From Oerskovia sp042887685 (lineage in GTDB: Bacteria > Actinomycetota > Actinomycetes > Actinomycetales > Cellulomonadaceae), in the NCBI RefSeq assembly GCF_042887685.1, contig NZ_JBHVOS010000002.1:62001-126000 (forward strand): DNA of 64,000 nucleotides. Reading direction: 5' to 3'. Shown one piece after another: positions 27,724 through 36,604 of the stretch; the first letter of the stretch is position 1, and every line of letters starts with the position of its first letter. The notes under the pieces are model-generated. The model had not been told where the DNA came from. It was given only the letters and a program-made list of their open reading frames with translations, and ran no database searches. The position numbers and the translations under genes were made by a program.

Positions 27724-27751
27724 GGACGCTCTCGGTGCTTCCAGAGCGTCC
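27724..27751 (-). promoter_or_regulatory. Hairpin in the hpf leader
   Basis: A perfect nine-base stem, GGACGCTCT (27724-27732) with AGAGCGTCC (27743-27751), has a ten-base loop and lies about 22 bases before the hpf start, just ahead of the ribosome binding site. It may control translation or stability. Confidence 0.5.
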
Positions 27752-27771
27752 CGTGTGGTCCTGGGTCTGGC

Positions 27772-27785
27772 TCCCCCGAGGGGGA
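27772..27785. terminator. Short hairpin after comF
   Basis: TCCCCC (27772-27777) and GGGGGA (27780-27785) can pair as a compact five- or six-base stem, 13 bases after the comF stop. This is weak as a terminator. Confidence 0.35.
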
Positions 27786-27798
27786 TCCGGAGTACCTA

Positions 27799-28761
27799 TC
27801 ACCTCCCTGCCCGAGGACCTTGCCTCGGGTCGATCGCTCTGTGGCCGCACGGGTCCCCTACCAACCGTTCCCCGTGACGACTGGTCCCCAGGTTAACCCT
27901 CCCGGTAGGTAAAGGCAGCATCTTCGGGAGATGAACTTCAGGTGGCGCGTCGCCTCGCCGCGGAGGGGGTGTCGCGGCGAGCGCGACCGCGCCGAGGACC
28001 CGGGCTCCGGCGTCCTCGAGCGCCCGCTCGCACGCCGCGAGCGTGGCCCCGGTGGTGAGCACGTCGTCCACCAGGAGGCACACGGAGCCGGGTCGCGGGA
28101 GCCCTCTGCGCGCCGCTCGACGGGCGACCCGGACCCCCTGGAGACGCGCACCTCGGCTCCTCGACCCCAGGCCCACCTGGTCCCGTCCCTGCCGTCCTCG
28201 CTGCGCCAGGACGGGCGCCGCGACCGCGGGGACCCCGGCGTCCACGAGGCCGCGGGCGAGGGCCCTGGCGAGCCCCTGGACGGGCTCGGAGCCGCGCGCG
28301 CGGCGTGCCGCGGCGGACGACGGCGCGGGCACGACCAGGACGTGCGCCGAGGCGCGCGCCCACGGCCCGTCCGCCTGCCAGACGGCGTCGCGCACCCAGG
28401 GCGCGACCGCACGCCCCGCGCGGTACGCGGCCCCCTGCAGGACCGTCGAGAGGTCGTGACGCCCCCTGTCCTTCCACGCGACCACGACGCCCCGGAGCGG
28501 GCCGGCGTACGGCGCGAGCGCCCACACCGGCAGCGGCGGGGTCCCGTCCATCCTGTCGAGCCGCGGAGCGTCGGCCTCGCGCCGGGCGGGGGCGCGCTCC
28601 AAGGCCTGGGCGCACGTCGAGCACAGCGTGACGTCCTGAGCACCGCAGCCGGGGCACTCGACCGGGACGACCAGGCGCGCGAGCGCACGTCCCCACCCGC
28701 GCGCGGCGGCGAGGGGCCCGGGGAGGTGGGCGGGCTCGGACTGCTGGGGACGGTGGCGCAT
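27799..28761 (-). CDS. comF: ComF family amidophosphoribosyltransferase-like protein
   Basis: A 320-residue protein with an N-terminal zinc ribbon (VVPVECPGCGAQDVTLCSTC, four Cys) and a phosphoribosyltransferase domain whose PRPP loop reads VCLLVDDVLTTGATLAACER (about residues 228-247). ComF proteins are needed for DNA uptake in competent bacteria; in actinobacteria the role is unclear. ATG at 28761 has AGGAGG upstream. After the normal end (LGAVALAATPPPRRG) the frame continues for about 50 residues with poor GC3, including a TTA codon. That part may be read-through into the hpf leader. Confidence 0.88.
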   Translation of the reverse strand: MRHRPQQSEPAHLPGPLAAARGWGRALARLVVPVECPGCGAQDVTLCSTCAQALERAPARREADAPRLDRMDGTPPLPVWALAPYAGPLRGVVVAWKDRGRHDLSTVLQGAAYRAGRAVAPWVRDAVWQADGPWARASAHVLVVPAPSSAAARRARGSEPVQGLARALARGLVDAGVPAVAAPVLAQRGRQGRDQVGLGSRSRGARLQGVRVARRAARRGLPRPGSVCLLVDDVLTTGATLAACERALEDAGARVLGAVALAATPPPRRGDAPPEVHLPKMLPLPTGRVNLGTSRHGERLVGDPCGHRAIDPRQGPRAGR

Positions 28762-28879
28762 GCGCCGATCCTCCTGGTCAGCGCACCACGGTGAACCTCG
28801 CCCGGCGCGAGCTGTGGGGAGAAGCCGTCACGTGCGACCTGTGCACGGCCCTCACGGCCCGCCCGTGCCACAGGGGCCA

Positions 28880-28903
28880 GGACCTCGGGACCTCAGGACC
28901 TCA
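28880..28903. repeat. Three tandem copies of an 8-base repeat at the lpqB 3' end
   Basis: GGACCTCG, GGACCTCA and GGACCTCA follow one another at 28880-28903. The last copy contains the lpqB stop codon (28901-28903). No terminator hairpin is evident between lpqB and comF. Confidence 0.7.
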
Positions 28904-30634
28904 GCCCGGGAACGCCGGCAGCGCGACGTTCTCGATCCGCTTCTCCCAGACGGCACCCGACCGGCTGCGCCCGAACAGCGTCCCGTCCTGGGTGAGGACC
29001 TGGACCGTCCGGTCGCCGTCGCCGGCGCTGATCGCCGTCGCCCCCGCCACGGGCGAGAGCCTCGTCGTCTCACCGCCGACCAGGACGAGGTGGACCGTGG
29101 GCGCGGCCTCCGTGTCGTCCGTGCCCAGGACCGCGAGCGTCGTCTCGTCGGCCCAGACGACCTGCGACGCCGAGGTGATGGGGGCGCCGACGCGGAACGG
29201 TTCCGAGAGCCCCGTGGGGACGTCCTTGTCGTCGCGCACGATCCCGGCGACGTCTACCCGGGTACTGGCACCGTCCGAGCTGACCACCGCGATCCGGGCT
29301 CCGTCGTGCGCGACACGGATCGACTGCACGGTGCGCCCGGCAAGCCACGGCGCGGCGACGGCGACCGGCTCGCCCGCCTCCGCGAGGTCCGCACGGACGA
29401 CCTGCAGGGCACCCACCTGCGCCTGAGGCCCCGACCACACCCCGCCGAAGCGGTCGACGCTCGGCGCCAGGAGATCCTCCCCGGTCAGGAGCTGGACCTC
29501 CGGCAGGTTCTTGGTCGCGAGCCGCACGAGTCCGCCCGTGCCGTCGCGGACCACGAGCGGGCGCGCACCGCTGCCCTGCGCCAGCGCGGTGGCGTTGGTC
29601 CCGGCGAGCGAGACTGCCGGGGACAAGGAGGTCGCCTCGTCCGCTCCGCTGCCGAGCACCTTGACCTCGCCCTCGGCAGCGACGACCTCGCTCCCCTCCG
29701 TCGCCGCCTTGATCGGCACCGCGCCGCCCGTGGGGGTGCTCAGCAGGTCCTCCCCGCGGTAGAGGTTGACGGTGAGCGGCAGCGCGTCGAAGAGCGTCGC
29801 CTCGAGCTGGGCCTTGAGGAGCGCACGGTCCTCGGGCGGCGCGAGCGAGATCGTGTCCGTCAGCCGGACCTCGGTGACGCCGCCCTCGCTCGGCACCGCG
29901 TCGATGCTCAGACGAGTCCCCTCGGGGACCACGGGCGCGGTCGAGCCCCTCAGCCACTCGGCCGGCCCGACCAGGATCTCGGTCACGGCGCTCGTCTGCC
30001 ACCCCCTGTTGGGGAACCAGCGGTCGTCGGGGACGAGCACCTCGCGATCGGCCGACGGGAAGTACAGGCGGGTCTGCCGGAACGCCGCCTGGAAGCTGCT
30101 CTCGGAGAGCAGCAGCCCGTCCTCGGCCGTCTCGATCCGCCACTGCCCGTCGCCCTGGCGGACCAGACCGAACGACACCGGGACCGCGCCGCCCTCCCCG
30201 CCGGGGACGTCCTCGGTGTAGACGCCCCGCTTGTCCAGAGCCCCGACGACGGTCGCGCTGCCGGTGACCGTCGCCCGACCCGTCTTCACGGCCTCCTCGT
30301 CCACCGTCAGGTCGAGGTCACCGTCGAAGACCAGGACCTGGGAGTCCCAGCTCCACGCGTCGGCGTCCGTGAGGAACTCCTGGGCGACGTCGAAGTCACC
30401 GGCCGGTCCGGCCGCCTGCGCGGTCAGGAAGCCCGACACGATCCGCACCGGGTCGTCCCCCGCGACCGGCCCCCGCGCGCGCAGACCCGGTGCGTTGAAC
30501 CCCTGCACCACGTCGCTGCCGCGGATCACGGGCCCCGAGGTGGGGATCGACGCGCAGCCGGACAGCGCGAGGGCCGCCACGACGAGCCCCGCCCCGAGGG
30601 CACCCGCAGGCCTGCCAGGTCGTCGGTGGGTCAT
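28901..30634 (-). CDS. lpqB: Lipoprotein LpqB
   Basis: A 577-residue lipoprotein of the MtrAB system. The signal peptide ends in the lipobox LSGC (residues 24-27). It is followed by the GerMN-type segments of LpqB (RTDTISL-like region VRLTDTISLAPPEDRALLKA) and a C-terminal propeller-like part (SIRVAHDGARIAVVSSDG). In mycobacteria LpqB binds the extracellular domain of MtrB and tunes its activity, affecting cell division and wall homeostasis. The ATG at 30634 overlaps the mtrB stop by four bases (ATGA). The operon mtrA-mtrB-lpqB is intact. Confidence 0.96.
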   Translation of the reverse strand: MTHRRPGRPAGALGAGLVVAALALSGCASIPTSGPVIRGSDVVQGFNAPGLRARGPVAGDDPVRIVSGFLTAQAAGPAGDFDVAQEFLTDADAWSWDSQVLVFDGDLDLTVDEEAVKTGRATVTGSATVVGALDKRGVYTEDVPGGEGGAVPVSFGLVRQGDGQWRIETAEDGLLLSESSFQAAFRQTRLYFPSADREVLVPDDRWFPNRGWQTSAVTEILVGPAEWLRGSTAPVVPEGTRLSIDAVPSEGGVTEVRLTDTISLAPPEDRALLKAQLEATLFDALPLTVNLYRGEDLLSTPTGGAVPIKAATEGSEVVAAEGEVKVLGSGADEATSLSPAVSLAGTNATALAQGSGARPLVVRDGTGGLVRLATKNLPEVQLLTGEDLLAPSVDRFGGVWSGPQAQVGALQVVRADLAEAGEPVAVAAPWLAGRTVQSIRVAHDGARIAVVSSDGASTRVDVAGIVRDDKDVPTGLSEPFRVGAPITSASQVVWADETTLAVLGTDDTEAAPTVHLVLVGGETTRLSPVAGATAISAGDGDRTVQVLTQDGTLFGRSRSGAVWEKRIENVALPAFPG

Positions 30635-32430
30635 CGTGCCTGCTCCTCGTCGGCGGACGTGCTGGGTCGTTCGGTGACGCCCCCGTGGCGGACGAACGTG
30701 AGGTTCTCGTCGGGCAGCACGGGCAGCGCCGAGGGGCTCGTGGTGCCCTCCGTCGGGTCCTCGACCCGCTCGATCTGTCCCGTCGGCGGGCGCAGACCGC
30801 GCCCGTGGGTCGGCTCCTCGGGGACCAGCGGCAGCGGGGAGGCCACGAGCCGGATCCCCGCGCGCAGCGGGAGCGTGAGCCGGAAGGCGGCCCCCTGTCC
30901 GGGGCGCCCCCAGACCTCGAGCCAGCCCCCGTGCAGGTGCGCGTCCTCGAGCGAGATCGCGAGGCCGAGCCCGGTCCCGCCGGTCGTGCGGGCGCGCGCC
31001 GGGTCGGCCCGCCAGAAGCGGTCGAACACGTGCAGCGCCTCCTCCTGGGTCATCCCGACACCGTGGTCGCGGACCACCACCGCGACCGCGTACCGGTCGT
31101 GGGCGACCGTGATCTCGACCGGCTTCTCCTCGGCGTGCTCGATCGCGTTGACCACGAGGTTGCGCACGATCCTCTCGACCCGACGAGGGTCGACGTCCGC
31201 GGTCACGGCCTCGTCCGGGAGGTGCACCGACATCCACACGCCCTTGCGCTCCGCGAGCGGCGCGGCGAGCTCGACGGCGGCGTTGACCACGTCCCGCACG
31301 TCGCGGCGCTCGGCGTCGAGCTGCGCGGCCCCCGCGTCGAACCGGCTGATCTCCAGCAGGTCGGCCAGGAGGTCCTCGAACCGGTCGAGCTGGGTCTGCA
31401 GGAGCTCGGCCGACCGCTTGGACGCCGGGTCGAAGTCGTCGCGCGAGGCGTGCAGGACCTCGCCCGCCATCCGGATCGTCGTGAGCGGCGTGCGCAGCTC
31501 GTGCGACACGTCCGACACGAAGCGCCGCTGCAGCAGGGACAGCTCCTCCATCCGACCGATCTGGAGCTGGAGGCTCTCCGCCATCTCGTTGAACGACCGG
31601 GCGAGCGTCGCGAGCTCGTCGTGCCCCTTGACGGGGAGACGTTCGTTCAGGTGCCCATCGGCGAGCCGCTCCGCGACCCCCGCGGCGTTGCGGACCGGCT
31701 GGACCGCCTGACGGGTGACGACCCAGGTGATGAGCCCCAGGATGCCCACGACGAACACCGCACCGACGACCAGGGTGCCCTGGAGGAACGAGAGGGTCTC
31801 CTGCTCGGGCGCGAGCGTGTACAGGAAGTAGAGCTCGTAGACGCCGACCGTCGGGACCTGGACCTTCGACCCCACGAGGACCCCGGGGTCCACGGGCGAG
31901 TGGGGGTCCGACGGGTCGCGCGGGATCGCGACCGACTGGAGCTCACGCCCGTCGCTCTCCATGACCGCGGCCCGGAGCTCGTCCGAGACCAGGCTCGCTA
32001 GCTGGTTGTCGGTGCTCACGTCGTTGAGGCGCGACGGCGCCCCCTCGGGCCGCATGAGGAAGATCTTGCGGTCGGGGCTGCCGCTCGTGCGCAGGGTGTT
32101 GTGCACGTCGAGCAGGAGCGTCTGGATCTCGGAGTCCTTCGTCTTGGACACCGAGGCCGTGAACAGGCTCTGCGCCTGCTGGATCGAGTTGGCGCTCTCG
32201 ACGTTGATCTGCTCGAGCCGCTGGTCGAACAGCCCGTCCCGCATCGTGCTGGACAGGTACGCCCCCAGCGCCGCGACCGTGATGACCCCGACGACGAGCG
32301 CGGTCCCGACCACGCGCAGCTGCATCGACGAACGTGCCCGCCAGGTGAGACGACCGACCGCGGCGCGCACCCGCCGTCGGGCACGGCGGAACGACCGCCC
32401 CACCCGCACGCGCAGCGACGGAGCGCTCAC
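30631..32430 (-). CDS. mtrB: Sensor histidine kinase MtrB
   Basis: A 599-residue membrane kinase. Transmembrane helix 1 (VVGTALVVGVITVAALGAYL) and helix 2 (TLVVGAVFVVGILGLITWVV, about residues 221-240) flank an extracellular sensor of about 160 residues. A HAMP domain, the H box FVSDVSHELRTPL (His about 310), the N box (RNLVVNAIEHA) and G boxes (GTGLGLAIS) follow. After the ATPase domain there is an 80-residue Pro/Thr-rich tail. GTG at 32430 overlaps the mtrA stop (GTGA). MtrB phosphorylates MtrA and controls wall metabolism and division in actinobacteria. Confidence 0.96.
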   Translation of the reverse strand: MSAPSLRVRVGRSFRRARRRVRAAVGRLTWRARSSMQLRVVGTALVVGVITVAALGAYLSSTMRDGLFDQRLEQINVESANSIQQAQSLFTASVSKTKDSEIQTLLLDVHNTLRTSGSPDRKIFLMRPEGAPSRLNDVSTDNQLASLVSDELRAAVMESDGRELQSVAIPRDPSDPHSPVDPGVLVGSKVQVPTVGVYELYFLYTLAPEQETLSFLQGTLVVGAVFVVGILGLITWVVTRQAVQPVRNAAGVAERLADGHLNERLPVKGHDELATLARSFNEMAESLQLQIGRMEELSLLQRRFVSDVSHELRTPLTTIRMAGEVLHASRDDFDPASKRSAELLQTQLDRFEDLLADLLEISRFDAGAAQLDAERRDVRDVVNAAVELAAPLAERKGVWMSVHLPDEAVTADVDPRRVERIVRNLVVNAIEHAEEKPVEITVAHDRYAVAVVVRDHGVGMTQEEALHVFDRFWRADPARARTTGGTGLGLAISLEDAHLHGGWLEVWGRPGQGAAFRLTLPLRAGIRLVASPLPLVPEEPTHGRGLRPPTGQIERVEDPTEGTTSPSALPVLPDENLTFVRHGGVTERPSTSADEEQAR

Positions 32431-33110
32431 CCGCGCGCCGCGCCCGCCTTGTACCCGACGCCGCGCACGGTCAGGACGATCTCCGGGTTCTCCGGGTCGT
32501 GCTCGACCTTCGACCGCAGACGCTGCACGTGGACGTTGACCAGGCGCGTGTCCGCCGCGTGACGGTAGCCCCAGACCTTCTCGAGGAGGACCTCGCGCGT
32601 GAAGACCTGCCAGGGCTTGCGGGCGAGCGCGACCAGGAGGTCGAACTCGAGGGGCGTCAGCGCGATGGGGCGGCCGTCGCGCGTCACCCGGTGCCCGGTC
32701 ACGTCGATCTCGACGTCCCCGATCGCGAGGTGCTCCGGCGCGGGCTCGTCCGAGCGGCGCAGGCGCGCCCGGATCCGCGCCACGAGCTCCTTGGGCTTGA
32801 ACGGCTTGGAGATGTAGTCGTCGGCGCCAGACTCCAGGCCGAGCACGACGTCGACCGTGTCGCTCTTGGCCGTGAGCATGATGATGGGCACCCCCGACTC
32901 CGCACGGATCAGGCGGCACACCTCGGTGCCGTCCTTGCCGGGCAGCATGAGGTCCAGCAGGACGAGGTCCGGCTGGGTGCTGCGGAACGTCGCCAGGGCG
33001 AGGTCCCCGTCCGCACAGAACACCGGGTCGAACCCCTCGGACCGCAGCACGATGCCGATCATCTCGGCGAGAGCGGTGTCGTCGTCGACCACAAGCACAC
33101 GTACCTTCAT
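32427..33110 (-). CDS. mtrA: Response regulator MtrA
   Basis: A 227-residue OmpR-family regulator. The receiver domain contains DDD at 9-11, phospho-acceptor Asp53 in LVLLDLMLPG and the switch Lys in YISKPFKPKEL. The winged helix spans LTPLEFDLLVALARKPWQVF to VHVQRLRSKVEHDPENPEIV. It is nearly identical in pattern to MtrA of mycobacteria and Streptomyces. ATG at 33110 is supported by CAAAAT six bases upstream, so the operon mRNA is probably leaderless. The frame is open upstream but no homology is expected there. Confidence 0.97.
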   Translation of the reverse strand: MKVRVLVVDDDTALAEMIGIVLRSEGFDPVFCADGDLALATFRSTQPDLVLLDLMLPGKDGTEVCRLIRAESGVPIIMLTAKSDTVDVVLGLESGADDYISKPFKPKELVARIRARLRRSDEPAPEHLAIGDVEIDVTGHRVTRDGRPIALTPLEFDLLVALARKPWQVFTREVLLEKVWGYRHAADTRLVNVHVQRLRSKVEHDPENPEIVLTVRGVGYKAGAARG

Positions 33111-33116
33111 GGCCCC

Positions 33117-33122
33117 ATTTTG
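33117..33122 (-). promoter_or_regulatory. -10 box CAAAAT for mtrA
   Basis: On the minus strand CAAAAT is followed by GGGGCC and the mtrA ATG. It fits the leaderless layout seen elsewhere in the window. Confidence 0.55.
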
Positions 33123-33214
33123 CCACCGACCGCGGGCCCGTCGGTCCGACCCACCGTAGGGCGTCCGGTGTTCACCCGAGCGGCCCGGCCGCCGCGTCGC
33201 CCGGTCCCCCGTAC

Positions 33215-33220
33215 TAGGGT
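33215..33220 (+). promoter_or_regulatory. -10 box TAGGGT for the MoxR-type operon
   Basis: TAGGGT divergent from mtrA; transcription would start near 33228, about 90 bases before the first start codon. Confidence 0.4.
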
Positions 33221-33318
33221 GGTCCGCTACCGGGCCGGACGCCGTCGTGGCGACCTGCACGGCCTCATCAGGACGAGCCCTCGGGGCCCGACAGAACCGA
33301 GCGGGGACAGCAGAGCAG

Positions 33319-34596
33319 ATGACGACGCCCGACGACGCCGGCACGCCAGCACCGGACGACACCCCGCGGTACGGCCAGCGCGCCCCGCAGCCGCCGGTGA
33401 GCCCGACGCCGCCCGGCGGCGGGGCGCCCGCGCAGCCCGGCGGGTACGGCCCCCCGGCACAGCCCGGCCAGCCCGCGCCCGCCCAGCCAGCCTCGAACGC
33501 GTGGGGCCAGCCGCAGTACGGGCAGCCTGCCCAGCCCGGCCAGTACGGCGCACCGCAGTACGGGCAGCAGGGGCAGCCGGGCCAGTACGGCGCACCGCAG
33601 TACGGCGGTCCTCAGCAGCCCGGCTACGGTCCGCCGTCCTTCGCGGGCAAGCCCTACGCGCCGCCCGCGAACAAGCCCGGGATCATCCCTCTTCGCCCGC
33701 TGAGCCTGGGTGAGGTCTTCGACGGCGCGTTCGGCGCCATCCGTGCCAACCCCAAGGTCATGCTCGGGATGAGCGCGACCGTGATCGCGGTCGCGACGAT
33801 CCTCGGGCTGGCCCTGGGCGTGCTCGTCAGCGGCATCTTCGCGCCCCAGATCGCCCAGCTCGAGGCCGAGCTCGGCGCGGAGGCGACGGGCATCACGGAG
33901 TCGTTCCCCCTGTTCGGGGCCACGATCGCCTCCTCGCTCGTGCTGAGCCTCGCCATGCCCGTCGTCAACGGCATCCTCATCACGTCGGTGGGCCAGTCGG
34001 TGATCGGTCGCAAGGCGACCGCCGGGGAGGTCTGGGCACAGGCGCGGTCGCGGGTGTGGCGCCTGCTGGGCTTCTCGATCCTGTGGTCCCTCGTGATCGG
34101 GATCGTCTGGTTCGTCTACCTCCTCCTGACCGTCCTGTCGTTCACCGCGGACGTCGGCCTGGGCGTCGCCGTCGCACTCCTCGGCCTGCTGGCCGTCCTG
34201 GTCTTCATGGCCTGGTTCGGCGTCCGCACGCTCCTGGTCCCCCCGGCCATGGTCCTCGAGGGCCAGGGGTTCGCGGACGGCGTCAAGCGGGGCTGGACGG
34301 TCTCGCGGGGGTCGTTCTGGCGCCTGCTCGGGATCTACCTGCTGGCCTACGTCGCGGTCTCGTTCATCACGTCGCTCGTGGCCCAGCCGTTCGGGCTGGT
34401 CGGAGGCATGCTCTCGATCTGGAGCACGTTCGCCATGTACGCGTTCGTGGCCGTGGGCACGGTCGTCACCGGGGTCGTCAGCGCGGTGTTCCTCGCGGGC
34501 GTCGTCTCGTTGCTCTACATCGACGTGCGCATGCGTCGTGAGGGGCTGGACGTCGAGCTCACGGCGGCGGCCGACGAGCGCACCGACCACGCGTGA
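33319..34596 (+). CDS. Multi-pass membrane protein with Gln/Pro/Gly/Tyr-rich N terminus
   Basis: A 425-residue protein. The first 115 residues are low complexity with repeats of QYG and QPGQYGAPQYG, encoded by two exact 26-base copies at 33538-33563 and 33580-33605. The rest holds about six membrane helices in the pattern of the glycerophosphoryl-diester phosphodiesterase membrane domain or DUF7847 (PLRPLSLGEVFDGAFGAIRA and VLEGQGFADGVKRGWTVSRG). There is no catalytic phosphodiesterase domain. ATG at 33319 has only a weak GGGGAC upstream; GTG at 33247 is a less likely start. It leads an operon with DUF4129, DUF4350, MoxR and DUF58 genes. Confidence 0.85.
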   Translation: MTTPDDAGTPAPDDTPRYGQRAPQPPVSPTPPGGGAPAQPGGYGPPAQPGQPAPAQPASNAWGQPQYGQPAQPGQYGAPQYGQQGQPGQYGAPQYGGPQQPGYGPPSFAGKPYAPPANKPGIIPLRPLSLGEVFDGAFGAIRANPKVMLGMSATVIAVATILGLALGVLVSGIFAPQIAQLEAELGAEATGITESFPLFGATIASSLVLSLAMPVVNGILITSVGQSVIGRKATAGEVWAQARSRVWRLLGFSILWSLVIGIVWFVYLLLTVLSFTADVGLGVAVALLGLLAVLVFMAWFGVRTLLVPPAMVLEGQGFADGVKRGWTVSRGSFWRLLGIYLLAYVAVSFITSLVAQPFGLVGGMLSIWSTFAMYAFVAVGTVVTGVVSAVFLAGVVSLLYIDVRMRREGLDVELTAAADERTDHA

Positions 34597-35348
34597 CCGG
34601 CGCGCTCCCCGCCTCGCTCGCCGCCTGGCAGGCGGTCGCCCCGGCACGCCTCGGGCTTCCCCTGGGCGTCGGCACCGACGTCCCCGTCGTGCCGGACGCC
34701 GACACCGCACGTCAGTGGTTGAGGGAGGAGCTCCTCGACCCCGTGTACGTGGACCAGCCCTCGCTCCTGATGCGCTTCATCGACTGGGTGACCGGTCTGT
34801 TCACCGACGTCCGCGTCCTCGACGTGAACCCCGTCGTGGCCTCGCTCGTCATCGTCGGCGTCGTGCTCGCCGTGGCGGTGGTCGCCTACGTGGTCGCAGG
34901 ACCGGTCCGGCTCTCCCGACGAGCCCGTCCGTCCGCCGCGGTCTTCGACGACGACGAGCGCTCGGCCGAGGACCTGCGCAGCGCGGCGGACGCCGCCGCC
35001 TCGGCGGGCGACTGGGCGACCGCCGTCGTCGAGCGCTACCGCGCCGTCGTGCGCTCGCTCGAGGAGCGCGTGATCCTGGACCCGCGCCCCGGTCGCACGG
35101 CCCACGAGGCCGCGGACGAGGCCGCCCTGCGCCTGCCCGCCCTCGCCGACCGGCTCACGGCCGGCGCGCGCCTGTTCGACGACGTCCGGTACGGCAAGGT
35201 GTCGGTCGGCCCTGCGGCCGACCAGGCGCTGCGCGAGCTCGACGCCGCGGCCCTCACCACGACGCCGACGCCGCCCGCCCACCTGCTCGGCGGCCCGGGG
35301 GCCGACTCCCCCGCGCCGGCGCCCGTCCCCTCCGGAGGCTCCCGGTGA
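34593..35348 (+). CDS. DUF4129 domain membrane protein
   Basis: A 251-residue protein with one clear transmembrane helix (NPVVASLVIVGVVLAVAVVA, about residues 79-98). A C-terminal cytosolic DUF4129 domain contains VVERYRAVVRSLEERVIL, GRTAHEAADEA and LFDDVRYGKVSVGPAADQAL. DUF4129 proteins accompany MoxR-DUF58 genes and, in other lineages, transglutaminases. The start GTG overlaps the preceding stop (GTGA). Its role is probably structural or regulatory in a MoxR-linked complex; no enzyme motif is seen. Confidence 0.88.
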   Translation: MTGALPASLAAWQAVAPARLGLPLGVGTDVPVVPDADTARQWLREELLDPVYVDQPSLLMRFIDWVTGLFTDVRVLDVNPVVASLVIVGVVLAVAVVAYVVAGPVRLSRRARPSAAVFDDDERSAEDLRSAADAAASAGDWATAVVERYRAVVRSLEERVILDPRPGRTAHEAADEAALRLPALADRLTAGARLFDDVRYGKVSVGPAADQALRELDAAALTTTPTPPAHLLGGPGADSPAPAPVPSGGSR

Positions 35349-36604
35349 CGACTGGTCTCGACGCGCCGCCGCCCCCGGTCTCGGCGCCCGACACGGCCGG
35401 TGCGGCCGTCACCACGGCGTACGTCCCGGTGCCCGTGGTGGGCGACGGCACCACGGCCGGCTCCCGTGCCGCACGCCGGTGGCGCTCGGCCCGCTGGCCG
35501 CTCGCCGTGCTCCTCCTGATCGCGGTCGTCGCGGGTCTCGCAGCACTGTCGCGCCCCGCCGTCTCGAGCACCCCGTTCGCCCCGGACAACGCCGGGCCGA
35601 ACGGCGCCCGGGCCCTGGCCCAGGTGCTGGGCGACCAGGGGGTCGACGTCGAGCACGTGACCACGACCGCGGAGGCGGTCTCGCGCGCCGACGCCGGGAC
35701 GACGCTCCTCGTGACCTCCGACCTCAACCTCCTGCCCGAGCAGGTCGACGCGATCCTGGCGACCGAGGCCGACCTGGTGCTCCTCGAGCCGGGGTACGAC
35801 CTGCTCGAGGGCGCGACCGGCGGCGCGGCGACCCTGGGTGACGACTGGTCGTCGCCCGACGCGCTGCGGAGCCCGCAGTGCGCCGACCCCGACGCGACCG
35901 CCGCCGAGGAGATCCGCAGCACGGGCTTCGGTCTCACCGCGACCGGGCCCGGGTCGGTCGTCTGCTTCCCCGGCGACGACAGCCCGCCCGCTACCGGCGC
36001 CTACCTGGTCCACGAGGGCGAGCGCCGGGTCGTCGCGCTCGACGACGCGGGGCTGATCACCAACTCCCGGATCGACCAGGACGGCAACGCGGCCCTCGCG
36101 CTGCGCTCGCTCGGTCGGCACGAGACCCTGACGTGGTTCGTCCCCGACCTCCTGGACACCTCGTCCACGGACACCTCGACCGTGGGTTCCGCCGTGCTGC
36201 CGCCGTGGGTGCCGATCGTCCTCGTCCAGCTCCTGGTCGTCGCCCTGTTCGCGGCGCTCTGGCGCGGACGTCGCCTCGGGCCGCTCGTGACCGAGGACCT
36301 CCCGGTCGTCGTCCGCGCGTCGGAGACCACCCGCGGACGGGGGCGCCTGTACCGCCGGTCCCGCTCGCGCGGCCACGCCGCGGCAGGCCTGCGGGCGCAC
36401 AGCGCCGACCGCATGGCCTCACGTCTGGGCCTGCCCCGGTCCGCCGCCGCCCCCGCGCTGATCGACGCGGTCGTCCGCGCCACGCACCGCCCGGCCGAGC
36501 AGGTCGCGCACCTCCTGTACGGCCCACCACCCGCCGACGACGCAGCGCTGCTCGAGCTCGCACGTCACCTTGACCAGTTGGAGAGCGAGGTCTTCCACCC
36601 GTGA
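35345..36604 (+). CDS. DUF4350 domain membrane protein
   Basis: A 419-residue protein with two membrane helices: WPLAVLLLIAVVAGLAALSR (about residues 50-69) and WVPIVLVQLLVVALFAALWR (about 288-307). Between them lies the extracytoplasmic DUF4350 domain (NAGPNGARALAQVLGDQGVD and LLVTSDLNLLPEQVDAIL). The cytosolic C terminus is Arg-rich then helical. DUF4350 proteins recur in MoxR/DUF58/DUF4129 operons; no biochemical function is known. GTG at 35345 overlaps the previous stop by four bases and the stop overlaps the moxR GTG in the same way. Confidence 0.88.
   Translation: MTTGLDAPPPPVSAPDTAGAAVTTAYVPVPVVGDGTTAGSRAARRWRSARWPLAVLLLIAVVAGLAALSRPAVSSTPFAPDNAGPNGARALAQVLGDQGVDVEHVTTTAEAVSRADAGTTLLVTSDLNLLPEQVDAILATEADLVLLEPGYDLLEGATGGAATLGDDWSSPDALRSPQCADPDATAAEEIRSTGFGLTATGPGSVVCFPGDDSPPATGAYLVHEGERRVVALDDAGLITNSRIDQDGNAALALRSLGRHETLTWFVPDLLDTSSTDTSTVGSAVLPPWVPIVLVQLLVVALFAALWRGRRLGPLVTEDLPVVVRASETTRGRGRLYRRSRSRGHAAAGLRAHSADRMASRLGLPRSAAAPALIDAVVRATHRPAEQVAHLLYGPPPADDAALLELARHLDQLESEVFHP

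Noticed and set aside
27702..27950. Known riboswitch (for example c-di-AMP type) in the hpf leader
   Set aside because: I looked for the conserved blocks of known riboswitch classes and could not match them with confidence; only local hairpins are evident.
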